DNA from: Heterocephalus glaber
Taxonomy: Eukaryota > Chordata > Mammalia > Rodentia > Bathyergidae
DNA: 64,000 nt
Direction: 5' to 3'
Assembly (NCBI RefSeq): GCF_000247695.1
Contig: NW_004624804.1
Coordinates: forward strand, 9,628,012-9,692,011
The notes under the pieces were generated by a model. The model was given only the letters and a program-made list of their open reading frames with translations, was not told the DNA's origin and ran no database searches. Position 1 is the first letter of the stretch; every line of letters starts with the position of its first letter. This document shows, piece by piece, positions 26,395-39,525 of this stretch. The translations under genes and the position numbers were made by a program.

Positions 26395-26469
<75 letters not shown>
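26323..26469 (+). repeat. ID SINE with (AC)n microsatellite tail
   Basis: A classical ID element (GGGCTGGGGATGTAGCTCAG through GATCCCCAACACC) runs straight into about 37 AC dinucleotides (about 26395-26469). The reading frames of His-Thr or Val-Cys repeats that this creates are artefacts. Confidence 0.9.
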
Positions 26470-26470
<1 letters not shown>

Positions 26471-26950
26471 TTTAGTAAATTTTTTTGGGTTTTTTGGTAC
26501 CAGGAATGAAATTCGGGTCCTTGCGCTTGTGCAGCAGGCGTCGAAACCACTGAGCTAAATCCCCAGCCCTAGTAACTTAAGTTTTGAAATTACTGTTACA
26601 AATTACTGTCCCACCCTCCCCCAAGCATCTACACAGCAAACACACCCAGTGTCCCAACTCCATGGCACTCTGGGCTTTGAAATTCAGTTTGTACACTATA
26701 ATTCTCATCCAGCCTCTGACACTCAATTCCATGATTACAATTTAGAGGATAAGAGGTTATCAGGAGACCACACAGCCAAACATACTCTAGGGGAAAAAAC
26801 AAAAACAAAACCCAAGGGCCGGGGATTTAGCTCAGTGGTTTCGCTGCCTGCTGCACTAGCACAAGGACCTGATGTTCGATCCCTGGTACCAAAAAAAAAG
26901 AAAAGAAAAGAAAAAAAGAAAAACAAAACCCAAAAAAGCCACAAGCTCTA

Positions 26951-28163
<1,213 letters not shown>

Positions 28164-28518
28164 TTAGGGTGTTCACCCCAGGTGTCACCTTCTGGCGATC
28201 CCTGGATCCTGGGGGCCCGCTGAGAGGGGCAAGGAAGAAAAGGAAGAACACACAGCCCGACCAGCAAGTCCGGCAGCTTTTGAGGCTTCGATGAAGATCG
28301 TCTCTTGGAGCCTCTAGAGGACCAGCAGTCCCCGGACTCGCTACCCACCGCTCGGAAGAGAGCAAGTTCCTCAGCAGCAGAACCCCGCCCTCGCTGTTCT
28401 GGGATCCGCTCCCAGGGCTTCCGCCCGCGCGGGCCCGCGCCGCAACGTCATCAGCCAGCGCCGAGCCTGCACTGGCGCTCACTCCCTCCCGGCGCGCTCC
28501 CGGGAGGCTCGCCAGAGG

Positions 28519-28611
28519 ATGGCCGCTCCTAGTCCCTGGGACTCGGCGTCCGAGCCCAACGCCGCCCGGCTGCTGCTGGGCCACCTTGTGGGCTCTGGCG
28601 TGGTCACTCAG
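28519..28611 (+). CDS. HAUS2: HAUS2 first coding exon
   Basis: HAUS2 is a subunit of augmin, the eight-protein complex that recruits gamma-tubulin to spindle microtubules so that new microtubules branch from them. This exon encodes MAAPSPWDSASEPNAARLLL and ends GHLVGSGVVTQ before donor GTGTGT at 28612. It matches the human N-terminus in length (31 codons) and pattern (MAA..PWD.AS.PN). The ATG lies in a good context (AGGATGG). The open frame runs on to 28743, but the donor and the phase-0 join to the next exon show it is spliced. Confidence 0.93.
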
Positions 28612-29085
28612 GTGTGTGGGGGTAGCGCTGCCGTCATCAAAGCGGTGCTCGAGGTGGCGACAGCATTTGGCTGTGAGGTGGCGGGAGTGCCGGTCGGGAG
28701 TGTTGACCAGTCTGCCCTGGATTCTTTGAAAGTAACTGATTAGATGGTGCTGGGAGTAGAAAATTTTGAATTTTTACAAACAAATTACCCAGGCCCGTTT
28801 GTGGGAGATAGAATGGTGTTACCCTATTGATACCGCCTCTAGACTGCAGTGTGTGGCGGGGTCAGGGAATAAAGCATTTATTTTCAACCGCTCTTATTTA
28901 TGGGAAATACTGAGCCGTATTTGAGGCAGAAGAGGCTGACTGGAGAGCGCCAGGGCTATATCTTTTGGAGGCATCTTATAAACCCCCTTCCCAAAACCAA
29001 AAGTATTGGCGAAAAAGATACTGTATAAAAGACTTTGTAACGTGAATCAGGAAGGAATTATATTGAGGAAAGAAGAGTGATGTAT

Positions 29086-29480
29086 TTTTTAAATTCTTTT
29101 ATCGGTACATTTTAGGTATGAAGTACATTTACATTCATCATTAGGAACTTGTACCTTTACATGATGTATCTTTGATCTTATTTTTCCCCCATTTCCCTGC
29201 CCTCCCTTCAACCCCACCACCCCTCCCTATTTGCAAAGGCTCTGTTTCCAGTTATTTCTTATCTCAATTTTTTTTTTTTTTTTTTGGTATCGGGAATTGA
29301 ACTCGGGACCTTGTGCTTTGGAGGCAGGCGGTGGAACCACTGAGCTAAATCACCGGCCCTCTTATCTCGTATTTTTTCCTTTCCCTTTCCCTTTTTTCCT
29401 TTCCCCTACCCCTTTAGACCTTTTCTTCCTATTTCACATTATCAATTATTCATTTTAATCCTTATTTACACTTTAAGCTT
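29086..29480 (-). mobile_element. L1 3' end with target-site duplication
   Basis: A 5'-truncated minus-orientation L1 tail. GAGTGATGTAT at 29075-29085 is repeated at 29481-29491, an 11-bp target duplication. An ID-like SINE (29264-29358) sits inside it, between repeated CTTATCTC. Confidence 0.88.
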
Positions 29481-31049
29481 GAGTGATGTATGTTTTAAGT
29501 TGGGCAAGTAGAGCATGTTCTTAGGCTTGAGGGAAGCAGCCAGTAGAGGGTGAAATTGAACATGCGAGAGAATAATGGAATACCAGTGACAGAAGAGAAT
29601 GAGGAAACAGAAAAGGCCATTGAGGTTGGGAAAAAGAAACTTTGATCTATAAAGATGAGATTGAGGAATTTCACTAAAAAGGAAACTGAGAAACGTTAAA
29701 AAGGTAAATTCTGCAGAAATGAGCAATACATAGGGCAGGGGATTTAGCTCAGTGGCACTGCGCCTGCCTTGAAAGTGCAAGGTACTGAGTTCAATCCCCG
29801 GTACAAAAAAAAAAAAAGAAGAAGAAGAAGAAAGGAAATAGAAAAAAAGAAAGAAAGAAATGAGCAATACAAACCTGATGAAAGACTTACGGGAAATATA
29901 TAATTTCTTGTACTTGGAAGACTCGTTATAGACTTCTAATAACTTAAGGGATTATTTGTGGCACTGAGGATGGAATCCAGGGCCTTGGGCATGCTAGGCA
30001 AGCCCTCTACCACTGAGCTGCACCCCCAAACTCTTATCTTTTAAAGAAACTAAGATCTTAGAGCTCTGTTTTCTGACACATTATATTATCTCTTAAAAAC
30101 TCTAGGGGCCGGCTGTTTAGCTCAGTGGTTCTGCCACCTGCCTTGCAAGAACAAGGACCCAAGATCAATCCCTGGTACCAAAAAACCCCACAAAACTGAT
30201 AAGATACTTGAAAGATTTTAAACTTATTTTGAAGACCCGTTGTTTGCCTGACCTGGTGGCACTCATGTAATCACAGTTACTTGGGGAGCTGAAGCAGGAG
30301 GATCTCAAGTTTGAGCTTGGCCTGGTCAGTTTAGTGGAACCTTTTTATGGGTCAAAAGTTTGGTGTTTTTTTGTGGTTTTTTTGGTTTTTTGGGTACTGG
30401 GGATTGAACTCAGGATCTTGTGCTTGCAAGGCAGGTACGGTGCCACTGAGCTAAATCCCCAGCCCAAAGGTTTGTTTTTTTGAGATGGGGGTCTCGCTTT
30501 GTAGTGCAGGCTGGCCTTGAATGCAGTGTGTAGCCCAGACTCCTCTCAAACTCTCCAGCTCAGCCTCCCAAGTGCTAAGATTATAGGTGTTGACCACCAC
30601 CCGAGGCTTCGGAACTCTGTTTAAGATTGGGGGGTGGGGAGGCTGGGCATATGACTCAGTGATGAAGCACTTACCCAGAATGCCCAAGCCCTGGGTTTAA
30701 TTCCTATAGCAGCATTGAAGAAAAAAAAGTGAAAATAAAAGGAAAAAAATGGGAACAAAGCGTTTGTACATAGGGAGAGGAGAGGGTTTGAGAGGGGAAT
30801 GGGATAAAATAAAATAAAATTTATTAAAGAGAAAAGGAAGGGGAAGGGCAAGGAGGAAGAGACACAGTTATGCTTAAAATTTTGATATATCCTCTTCTTG
30901 AAAACATAACTTGAAATTTTTCTGTTTCTTTTTTGTTTTGTTTTGTTTTTTGGTACCGGGGATCAAACTCATGACCTGTTGCTTGCAAGGCAGGTGGTGG
31001 AACCACTGAGCTAAATCCCCAGCCCTTGATTGGTTTTTTTTAATGGTAT

Positions 31050-32340
31050 TTGGGGGAAGGTCTAATTATTTTGAATTCTTTATATAGTCTAGATAATAGT
31101 CCTCTCTGAAGAATAGCTGGCAGGTCCTGTAGGTTCTCTCTTTGTTGGCTATTTCCTTTGCTGTGCAGAAACTTTTTTCTTTTTTTTTGGTACAGGGATC
31201 GAACTTCGGTCCTTGCGCTTGCGAGCCAGGTGGAACCACTGAGCTAAATCCCAAGCCCCAATATGCAGAAACTTTTTAACTTGGTATGATCCCATTTGAT
31301 GATTCTCGGTACTGTTTGTTTGTTTGTTTTGTTTTCCTTTGGTAGGGGGGGATCGAACTTAGGACCTTGTGCTTGTGAGGCTGGTGGTGGCACCACTGAG
31401 CTAAATCCCCGGCCATCAGTACTATTTCTTGAGCCCTTGGGGTATTGTTTGGAAAGTCCTTGCCTATGCCTATGACTTCAGTCAAGAGTTTTATGTATTT
31501 TGTTTGTTTTTGTTGGGGTTTTTTTGGTACCAGAGATCAAACTCGGGACCTTGTGCTTGTGAGGCAGGCACCAGAACCACTGAGCTAAATCCCCAGCCCT
31601 GAGTTTTATGTATTTTATCTTCCAGCAGATTGTTTCTGTTTTAACATCTAGATCTTAGATCTACTTTGATTTTAATTTAGTACCTGGTGAGATGTATGTA
31701 TCTATATTCAATCTTTTGCATATAGATAGTTTTCCCAGCACCATTTTTTAAAGAGGCTACCTTTCTTCCAGTGTATGTTTTTGGCCCCCTTTTCAAAGAT
31801 CAAATAGCTGAAAGTACCTGGGATTGTTTATTTCCTCTGTTCTAATCCATTGATTCACATGTCTGTCTTTTGTGCCAGTACCATGCTGTATTTAACACTG
31901 TAACTTTATAATGTAACTTCAAATCCGAGATTGTAACACCTTCTGCTTTGCTCTTGTTACCCAGAATTGCTTTTGTTATTCTGGATGTCTTTTGGTTCTA
32001 TATGAATTTTATGATTGTTTTCTCTAGTTCAAAGAAGAATCCTGTTGGTATTTTGATTGGGATTGTGTTCAATCTATCAGTTTGGAAGTATGGCCATTTG
32101 ACTATATTGGTTCTACCTATCCAGAACCAGGGGATAGCTTTCTATTTTCTGATGGACTCTTTGATCTCCTTTTTCAGAGTACTGTAGTTTTCATTGTAGA
32201 GGTCTTTCACTTCCTTGATTAGGTTAATTCCTTAGTATTTAATTTTTCTTGATACTGTTGTGAATGGTATTGTTTTCCTAATTTATTTCTCAGTGAGTTC
32301 ATTATTGGTGTACAAAAACACTGTTGATTTTTGTGTTCAT
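31050..32340 (-). mobile_element. L1 ORF2 fragment cut by three ID-like SINEs
   Basis: The plus strand carries reversed L1 ORF2 text, such as TTTGTGCCAGTACCATGCTG, GATTGTGTTCAATCTATCAG and TTTTCATTGTAGAGGTCTTTC. Stops break the frame, so it is dead. Three minus-strand ID-like SINEs (31171-31258, 31315-31415, 31500-31598) sit in it, each flanked by short repeats of L1 sequence (for example GCAGAAACTTTTT and GAGTTTTATGTATTTT). Confidence 0.8.
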
Positions 32341-34345
32341 TGGGAGAATGATTTGGTGAAAGAAAGGTAGGGTTAACTGTATCTAGTATAACAAGGTATT
32401 TGCTTTAGTTTATGCCCCTAGAATTGCTTTAGAAGCCTTACATTCTGGATATTTTCTAGGAAGTTTGAGTGAATCGTAGTTTCAATCAAAGTTTCTTCTG
32501 CTGGAGTGTATAAGGATCTGGACCTACAAAAAAAAAAATCTTGGGCCGGGGATTTAGCTCGGTGGTTTTGCTGCCTGCTGCACAAGCGCAAGGACCTGAA
32601 TTCAATCCTCGGTACCAAAAAAAAAAGAAATCTTTGAGTCTACTACCAGTTTCTCAGTCTGTGTGCCGCCCTCTTCTCCACCCCCTCCTCTATTTGAGAG
32701 CTTCTCCCTCCCTCTTCCTTTTCCTGTCTGTCATGTAGTAATGAGGATTGAGCCCAGGGCAGCCCTTTTAAAAATTAAAGTATTTATTTGCAGTACTGAG
32801 GATTGAACCAGGGCCTTCCCACTGAACTGCAATCCCTGGCCCTTTTTATTTTTATTAATTTTTGAGACAGGGTCTGAGTTAGTAAATTGCTCAGGCTGAA
32901 CTTCTCTCTTTTTTTTTTCCAGTACCGGGGATTGAACTCAGGTCCTTAAGCTTGTGCAGCAGGCGGCGAAACCACTGAGCTAAATCCCTGGCCCTAAAAA
33001 AAAGAAAAAAAATCCCCAGCCCTCAGGCTGAACTTCTCTGTCAGCCTTCTAGAGTGCTGGGATTACAGGGCTGCACCACTACACCTGTCAAGAGCCTCTT
33101 CCCAACTCCTTTGCTATGCTGTCCCACCCTCCTTTGAAACAGAGTCTTACTGTATAACCTAGGCAGATCTTGAACTCATGGTACTTCTGCATCAGCCTTG
33201 CTAGTACTGAGATTACAGGGATGCAGCACCACACCTGGCCTGAAGGTTCTTGTGTTAAATATAAAGATCTTGAATTCCAGCTTCTTATTGTGCCTAACTA
33301 CAGAGTAAATAAGAATGTCTTATATCCTAAATAGAATCCCTTTTCTTAGAATCCTTTCACTTTCAGACCCCTTTATTCCAGTAGCATGGAAAGTATATAA
33401 TATATAGTATCAGTAACTGAAGGTGAGGATTTTTTTTGTATTCTCCAATTTCTGCTTTTTTTTTTTGTAATGTAGGACTAAGTCATAATCCTCAGTTGTA
33501 ATTTTTATTTACTAGGGGAGTTTAGTTGCTCTTTCATTCCTGCTTTTTTGCTATTCTGTTCTTGAATATTCTTATTTTCACTCTGGTTTCATTTTCACTC
33601 AGCTAAGCATCATGACCCCATTGTGAATCCAACAGTTTACTAGTTTGCTAAACATGAAACTAAGAGTAGTGTGTACACATAGAAGGATGGAGATATATCA
33701 GATAGTGGGTGGCGTTACAGTGTGCTATGGAAGATGTTTTACTTTCTACCCAAGAGAACAAAAAGAAAAGTAATAGAGTGAGTCTGATATGATGGAAAGG
33801 AAGTGGATTACACGTGTTCTCACTTCCACTCTTACACATATTTGCTATCTAAGATATCTTGTGTTATCTACCTTAATAACATAGCTATTCTTTTAGTCAC
33901 CTGAAACAGAATCCTTGGGACCAGTATTAACTCTGTGCATGCTGCCTGCCTCGAAAGCGCAAGGACCCGAGTTCGATCCCTGGTACCAAAAAACAAAAAA
34001 AAACCTTGGTGCACATGCATGCCTGCATGTGTGTATATGTGTACACATATGTGTGTTACTGAGGAATACTCTACCACTGAACTATATCCCCAGCCTTTAT
34101 TTATTTACTTATTTTTTTGGTACCAAGGATTGAACTCAGGTCCTTACGCTTGCGGGGCAAGCAGCGGAACCACTGAGCTAAATCCCCGGCCCTTTTTTTA
34201 TTTTTAATTGCTGCTGACCTAGTACATATTCTCATTATCTTGCCTGAAATACTATAGCAACCACCCATTTAAATATCCAACCTCCAGTCCATCTGTCCAC
34301 TAGGTTTTTTGTTTATTTTATTTTGTTTTTAGGTTGGTTAGTTAC

Positions 34346-35520
34346 AGCAGAGATTGCCAACCTTTTTGGCACTAGGGACCAGTTTCGTGTACTTCAATGT
34401 GGTTGCTAATTTTAAACATATTCTGTAAAATGTTAAGTTCAGGTGACATTTTGCAGCTAGCCAGTATTTCTCTGTGGATGACACAGTTCATAGACTCACA
34501 TTCAGAAGTGATTTATTTGACCTGAGTAGTGAAACCAGAAAGCCATCCAGTCACGCCAGCCACTCTGTGCATATACCAACACAAATGCCCAATTTAGTTT
34601 TCCTGATATGTAGTCATTCAAAGACTTGATTAGTTCTGTGGCTATGATGTTGGTTGGCAACAAAAGCACACATAACATACCCTCATGCATGTCCTTCTGA
34701 AAGATATATCCCCCAAAGCAAGCATTATTGATTATTATTGTTGATAGATTCATCAACCTGGATTATGAAGAACGGTAACTCATTAATCCTCTCTAATGAC
34801 TGTGCCTCTACATCCTCAGCTATTTCATCAGTCCATCTAGTTATGGTGCTAGCTGAAAGAGAATCACATGCCATCTTTGGAACTGCAGCCTCTTCTAAAA
34901 GTTCACGACATATGTCTTTAGCAGCAGCCAGAACCAACCCTTCACCAATTGTAAAGGACTTAGCTTTTGCAATGCGGTTAGGCACTAAGAATGTTGTTCT
35001 CCCAAAAGTGCAGACACATTTTGTGAAGTGGTGGCCTTCACTAATTGCTTCTACTCTTTGTGTTTGTGGTTTTTTCTTTTGAGAAACTCCAAAAGCTTAT
35101 CTTTTAATGCAGAGTACTTGGTCTCTTATGTGGCAAAGACGTTTTGAAGGTTTCATGGCTTCCTTGGATAGCAGTCGCCACATATACAAAGTGGGCTTGG
35201 AGAATGTGAATCACCTGTGGCAATGAACCCATAATTTAAGTAGGGCTCTTGATATTTTCTTTTAAATGCAACTTTCGGGCCGGGGATTTAGCTCAGTGGT
35301 GCCGCCACCTGCCCCGCAAGTGCACGTACCTGAGTTCAATCCCCAGTACCAAAAATAAAAATAAATGCAACTTTCTTTTTGTTGGCAGTCTTTGAGTCTT
35401 CTACTGTCTTTTCTCCTTTTCTTTTCTTTTTTTGTACTGGGGATTGAACTCGGAACCTTGCGCTTATGCAGCAGGCCCCGGAACCACTGAGCTAAATCCC
35501 CGGCCCCTTTCCTCCTTTTC
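34346..35520 (-). mobile_element. degenerate hAT (Charlie-type) transposon with BED finger and transposase remnant
   Basis: On the minus strand, frames across this stretch give a BED-finger-like segment (YLNYGFIATGDSHSPSPLC, at about 35190-35255). Then come FLKRKNHKH, FTIGEGLVLAAAKDICRELL, SLSASTITRWTDEIAEDVEA and FFIIQVDES (the last parts in an 86-residue frame, 34985-34725). This order is that of Charlie-family hAT transposases and their domesticated relatives (SCAND3, ZBED5, GTF2IRD2 types). The left edge, CAGCAGAGATTGCCAACCTT at 34346, looks like a hAT end. Several stops interrupt it and SINEs at 35277 and 35420 split the 5' side, so it is a fossil rather than a gene. Confidence 0.8.
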
Positions 35521-35816
35521 TAAGAAGCTTGCTAGTAACATTTATTTTTTTATTCATTTTGTCTAGGGCTAGCTTGTGGGCTTTAGGAAATAGTACCAAT
35601 AGTCTTGTCTGTTTCTCACTTTTTAAACATTTAGACAGGAGATTTGTGACAATGACAGTTCTACAAAGAGGAAATATACATCATTACTGTTTTGCTCTAT
35701 AGTTCATGTTCAAGGCCAGGGTTGGACATAATGTCATCTTTTATTCCTATGGGCATGCTATTCCAGTGTGCATAGAAACTTTCTACTTTCTACTTTCCCT
35801 GTTCATTTACCAATAG

Positions 35817-35909
35817 GAGATGTTAAACATATCGAAGAAAACAGCTTCTTGCTTTGTGAACTTCTCCAGACTACAGCAGACAACAAATATTCAAGCTGAA
35901 ATCTATCAG
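35817..35909 (+). CDS. HAUS2: HAUS2 coding exon 2
   Basis: This 93-bp exon runs between acceptor ATAG (35813-35816) and donor GTAATT (35910). It reads [20 protein letters not shown] then [11 protein letters not shown], aligning with human [20 protein letters not shown] without gaps. It begins and ends in phase 0. It is the start of the predominantly helical augmin subunit core. Confidence 0.95.
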
Positions 35910-38087
35910 GTAATTTATGCTGACCTTTTCACTTCATAACTTCTGCAGGGAAAAAAAACAAACAAACCTTACATTGGGATGTAGTTCAGCAGCAGTGCAG
36001 GTGCTTGGCATATGTGAGGTACTGGGTTCAATCCTCAGCTAAAATAGAACAAGCTAGGCATAGTGGTGCATGCCTGAACACCCAGCACTTGGGAGGCTAA
36101 GGCAAGAAGATCGCAGGTTTAAACCCAGCCTGGGCAATTTAGCAAGACCTAACATTAGCTGCAGGAGGACAATAACACTAAAATGAAAAGCTTTGGTAAA
36201 TCACCTGGGCTTCTATATATATGTAAATCATCCTACCAATACAAGTCTTCACTGTGTGGTCTAGGATGACATCAAATTTGCAGCCCTCCTGCCTCAGCCT
36301 CCCTGAGTGCAAGAATTACAGGTATGGCCAGGTATGATGGTGCGTGCCTATAATCCTATAATCCTAGCATTTGGGTGTCTGAGGCAGGAATATACTTGTG
36401 AGTTTGAGGCCAATCTGGGCTCCATAGTGAGTTAAGGCCAGCCTGAGGCAGACCCCATCTCCAAAAAAGAAAAAGAAAAAGATTACAGGTGTGTACCACC
36501 ATGCCTGGCTTCAGAGGGAGCCCCCCCACCCCCTTATTTGCTACTAGGGATTAAACCCAGGGCCTTCATTCACACTGATCTACATACTCAGCCCATTTTT
36601 TATTTTTTAATTTTTTTAGACAGGGTCTTACTAAGTTGGTAAGTTGCCCAGGCTGGGCTGGAAATTGTGATCATCCTGCCTCAGCCTCCCAGAGTGCCAG
36701 GATTGCAGTTATATGACACCACGCCTGACTGTGGAGAGCTTCTGTTGTAGTAAGGATTAATACCAACCTTCTCGTGCGTGCACCACTTAGTTAAATTGAG
36801 GCTCGATCTAGGACGAAAGTCACACCATGCCACAAGAAAGCAAAAGTAAAGATAGCTTTACTACAAGGTTAAGCAATAAGAATAGTAAAAAGAGGGGTCG
36901 GGGATTTAGCTCAGTGGGACCACGCCTGCTTCTCAAGTGCAAGGTTGTGAGTTCAATCCCCAGTACCAAAAAAAAAAGGAAGTATGACAGATAGAAGTAA
37001 TACATCACCAGCCGGGGTATTGCCTCAACACCCAAAGACAACTAGGGGAGTCCCGAGAGGGCAGTTTATCAGGGTCCTGCTGGACAGAGAAGTCTTGCAT
37101 GCAATTTTTTTGTTTTGTTTTGTTTGTTTGTTTGTTTTGGTACCAGGGATCAAACTCAGGACCTTGTGCTTGCAAGACAGGTGGTGGAACCACTGAGCTA
37201 AATCCCCAGCCCCATGCAATTTTAATATATCACCAGATAGGGTAGCATCTTGGCTCAACACCTGAAGACAACTGGGGAAATCCCAAGACAGCGGTTGGTC
37301 AGGGTCCTGCTGGACAGAATCCCTGCATGCAGTTCTAAGAGTCTTCCAAATTTCTCTTTTTCCTTGTTAGCTTATATAGCATGTTACCCAAAGGTGGCTT
37401 TATGGCAATGAAGCGTATGTATCTTAGGAGTCTGCTCTGGGATCAGGTTAGGAGCCCGGGCAGAGTCCTTGTACCAAATATTTCAGATTAAGGCGTTTAT
37501 TCCCTCAAGGACAGACTCTGGGAGGGTAGCCAGTCCTCCTCCAGCCCAGCACATACAGAGGTCACACTTTGGTCACATGAATCTGAGTAACTCTTTTTAT
37601 GTTCCCTTCAGCTTCTTAAACATGGAATTTGGATCCCATCAGTGCCCCATTCAGAACACACTATACTTGGGAAAATCAGCCCTCTCGGGCTTGCAGAGTG
37701 CTATTTGTTCTGGCTTGTCTAACCACTGTCCTGTTGCCTGTGCCCCAGGAACCTTGATTGTACAGGGTCTCCTGTCCTCCATAATGAACAAGACTGGGGC
37801 AGGGAAAACACAGCTAGTCAAAGCAAGCAACACAAGATGGGAGGAGAGCTGTGTAGCAGTGACACAGGGACCACTCCTGTGTAGGGGGAGCCCAAGGGTC
37901 CATTTTTATGAGCCTTTGGCCTTGGGATACTCTCTGAGTAAGCTGAATGTTACTACTTCTTTGTTGTTGTTTTTTCTTTTTTGGTACCGGGGATCGAACT
38001 CGGGTCCTGGAGCTTGTGAGGCAGGCGGCAGAACCACTGAGCTACATCCCCGGCCCCTGAACGTTACTACTTTTGTTGCTAATGTAG
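35910..38087 (+). repeat. HAUS2: HAUS2 intron 2
   Basis: ID-like SINEs: plus 36895-36978; minus 37109-37213 (flanked by CATGCAATTTT) and 37965-38056 (flanked by GAA(T/C)GTTACTACTT). B1 or ID relics: 35970-36045, 36055-36150, 36240-36510 (a plus B1 inside a minus B1), 36520-36595, 36600-36728. The non-SINE block at about 36730-37960 is described separately. The acceptor AATGTAG ends at 38087. Confidence 0.7.
36730..37960. repeat. unclassified LTR-like block with internal tandem repeat
   Basis: About 1 kb of sequence unlike the surrounding SINEs contains two related segments of about 110 bp (36997-37106 and 37228-37336). They share GACAACT(A/G)GGG(G/A)A and GGTCCTGCTGGACAGA. An ID-like SINE separates them. 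Motifs such as GGCGTTTATTCCCTCAAGG would fit a reversed LTR, but I could not find paired ends or a target duplication. A 211-codon open frame (37469-38104) crosses it into a SINE and is not convincing as a gene. Confidence 0.35.
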
Positions 38088-38157
38088 AAAAGCCTGGAAA
38101 TTGAACTTCTGGAACTAGAAAAAGAAACAGCAGATATTGTTCATCCTTCCTATTTGG
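38088..38157 (+). CDS. HAUS2: HAUS2 coding exon 3
   Basis: This 70-bp exon from acceptor TAG (38085-38087) to donor GTAAGT encodes KSLEIELLELEKETADIVHP then SYL plus one base of an Ala codon. It aligns with human [20 protein letters not shown]. The charged heptad-like pattern fits a coiled-coil segment. Confidence 0.95.
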
Positions 38158-38357
38158 GTAAGTGGTTTTGTTAAGTGCATAATCATTGGAATTTCAACTT
38201 TTTCTTGGATTACCACCCAGCAAAATTTTGCTGTGCCATAGTTGTTCCAGGTATTGCCCCATAGCTTACAAAGTATTCTAGTTCTCTGCACAAATACAAG
38301 TCCTGTTGACTTGACTAGTGCAGATAGTCTGTAATATGATTGAACTGACTCCCATAT

Positions 38358-38880
38358 TAGTCTATTTTCTGTTACTTTACCAAAATATCTGATGCTGGAT
38401 AATGTATAAAGAAAAGAGGTTTAGTGAACGCATAGTTTGGAGAGGTGAGGGCATGGCATTCGCTGGCTCTGTTAAGGTAGATAGCATCACAGTGGTGAAG
38501 CACTTGGCAAGAGGGAGAGGGTATGTGGCAAGACAGGAAGCCAGAGAGTGATTCAAGGGTCAGGCTAACATTTTTTTTTAGTACCAGGGATTGAACTCAG
38601 GACTTTGCACTTGCAAGCCAGGTGCAGTGCTACTGAGATAAATCCCAGGACCACTCAGGCTAACTCTTTATAAAAACCCTCCCAAGAGAACTGACCAGGA
38701 ACCAGAGTCCCAGAACTACATCTGTTTCTCCAAGGCAGTGCCCTCCTGACCTAATTACTTCCCACCAGCTCTCACCTCTCAGAGGTTCCACACTGCCTCC
38801 CAGCACCAACAGGGGGACCATGCTTCTGACACATGAGACCTGTAGGGATGCCGTCTGGCTTTATTTAAGCCATAGCTGCT
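38358..38880 (-). mobile_element. old MaLR LTR (MST/THE1-like), interrupted
   Basis: The plus strand reads TAGTCTATTTTCTGTTACTT, then GGATAATGTATAAAGAAAAG and AGGTTT, followed by a GA-rich stretch and CTTCCCACCAG. This is the reverse of a MaLR LTR. It is split by an ID-like SINE (38570-38655) and is well diverged. It carries no gene. Confidence 0.65.
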
Positions 38881-39389
38881 CCTCGGAGTCCAGAGAACAT
38901 GAAGACAAGGGGTGAAGAACTTTCCAGATGGAAGGAGATTAATGTGGCATGACAGTTTAAGCACCGTCTGATTATGGATTGTATATTCAGTCCAAAAAAT
39001 TGCTTTTTTGCTATAAAGAACAGTATTGGGGGCGCCAGGGATTTAGCTCAGTGGTTTCGCCACCTGCTGCGCAAGTGCAAGGACCCAAGTTCAATCCCTG
39101 GTATCAAAAAAAAAAAAGAACAGTATTGGGACACTTTGACATTTAAATATGGGCTGCATTAAGTAGTGGTAATATTGTATCAATGTTAAATTTGGGGAGG
39201 GGAGAATTTCAGAATTTGATAATGTCCTATAGTTGCATATATTAGAGAATCCTCCTGTTCTTGGGAAAGACATGCTGAAGTTTTAAGAGTAAAAGATCTT
39301 GCTGTCTGCAACATAATCTCAAATGAATATTTTTGAGAACAAAAGGTAGGTTCATGTGCTTGTATGTGTGCTAGTGTACAGAGAGATCA

Positions 39390-39525
39390 GAAGGAAAAAA
39401 GGTCACTAAATGTTAACAATTGGTGCATCTAGGTGAAATATATATGGAAGTTTACAGAATATTTTAAAACCTTTTCTGTAAATTTGAATTTTTTCAAATT
39501 AAAATTTTATAGAAGGGGAAGTTGA
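39390..39525 (+). mobile_element. ancient L1M 3' end
   Basis: TTAACAATTGGTGCATCTAG, then TTTTCTGTAAATTTGAATTT and TTTCAAATTAAAA, is characteristic of old L1 3' ends in sense orientation. Confidence 0.55.

Larger units (their letters stand above)
28612..35816 (+). repeat. HAUS2: HAUS2 intron 1, with L1, Charlie and SINEs
   Basis: ID-like SINEs, minus: 29264-29358, 30365-30463, 30935-31024, 31171-31258, 31315-31415, 31500-31598, 32908-32993, 34105-34193, 35420-35508. ID-like, plus: 29733-29862, 30105-30190, 32540-32630, 33940-34003 (5'-truncated), 35277-35365 (flanked by AAATGCAACTTTC). B1 or ID relics: 29955-30030, 30250-30330, 30478-30605, 30640-30720, 32785-32900, 33010-33090, 33130-33240. 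L1 pieces and the hAT relic are separate entries. About 33240-33930 is unique sequence without a gene. Confidence 0.75.

Noticed and set aside
26302..26550. frames of His-Thr and Val-Cys repeats
   Set aside because: Direct translations of the AC microsatellite.
37469..38104. 211-codon plus-strand open frame
   Set aside because: Its end is translated ID-like SINE sequence (the FWYRGSNSGPGACEAGG pattern seen in every reversed ID copy), it crosses into the HAUS2 exon in a wrong frame, and no protein family is recognisable.
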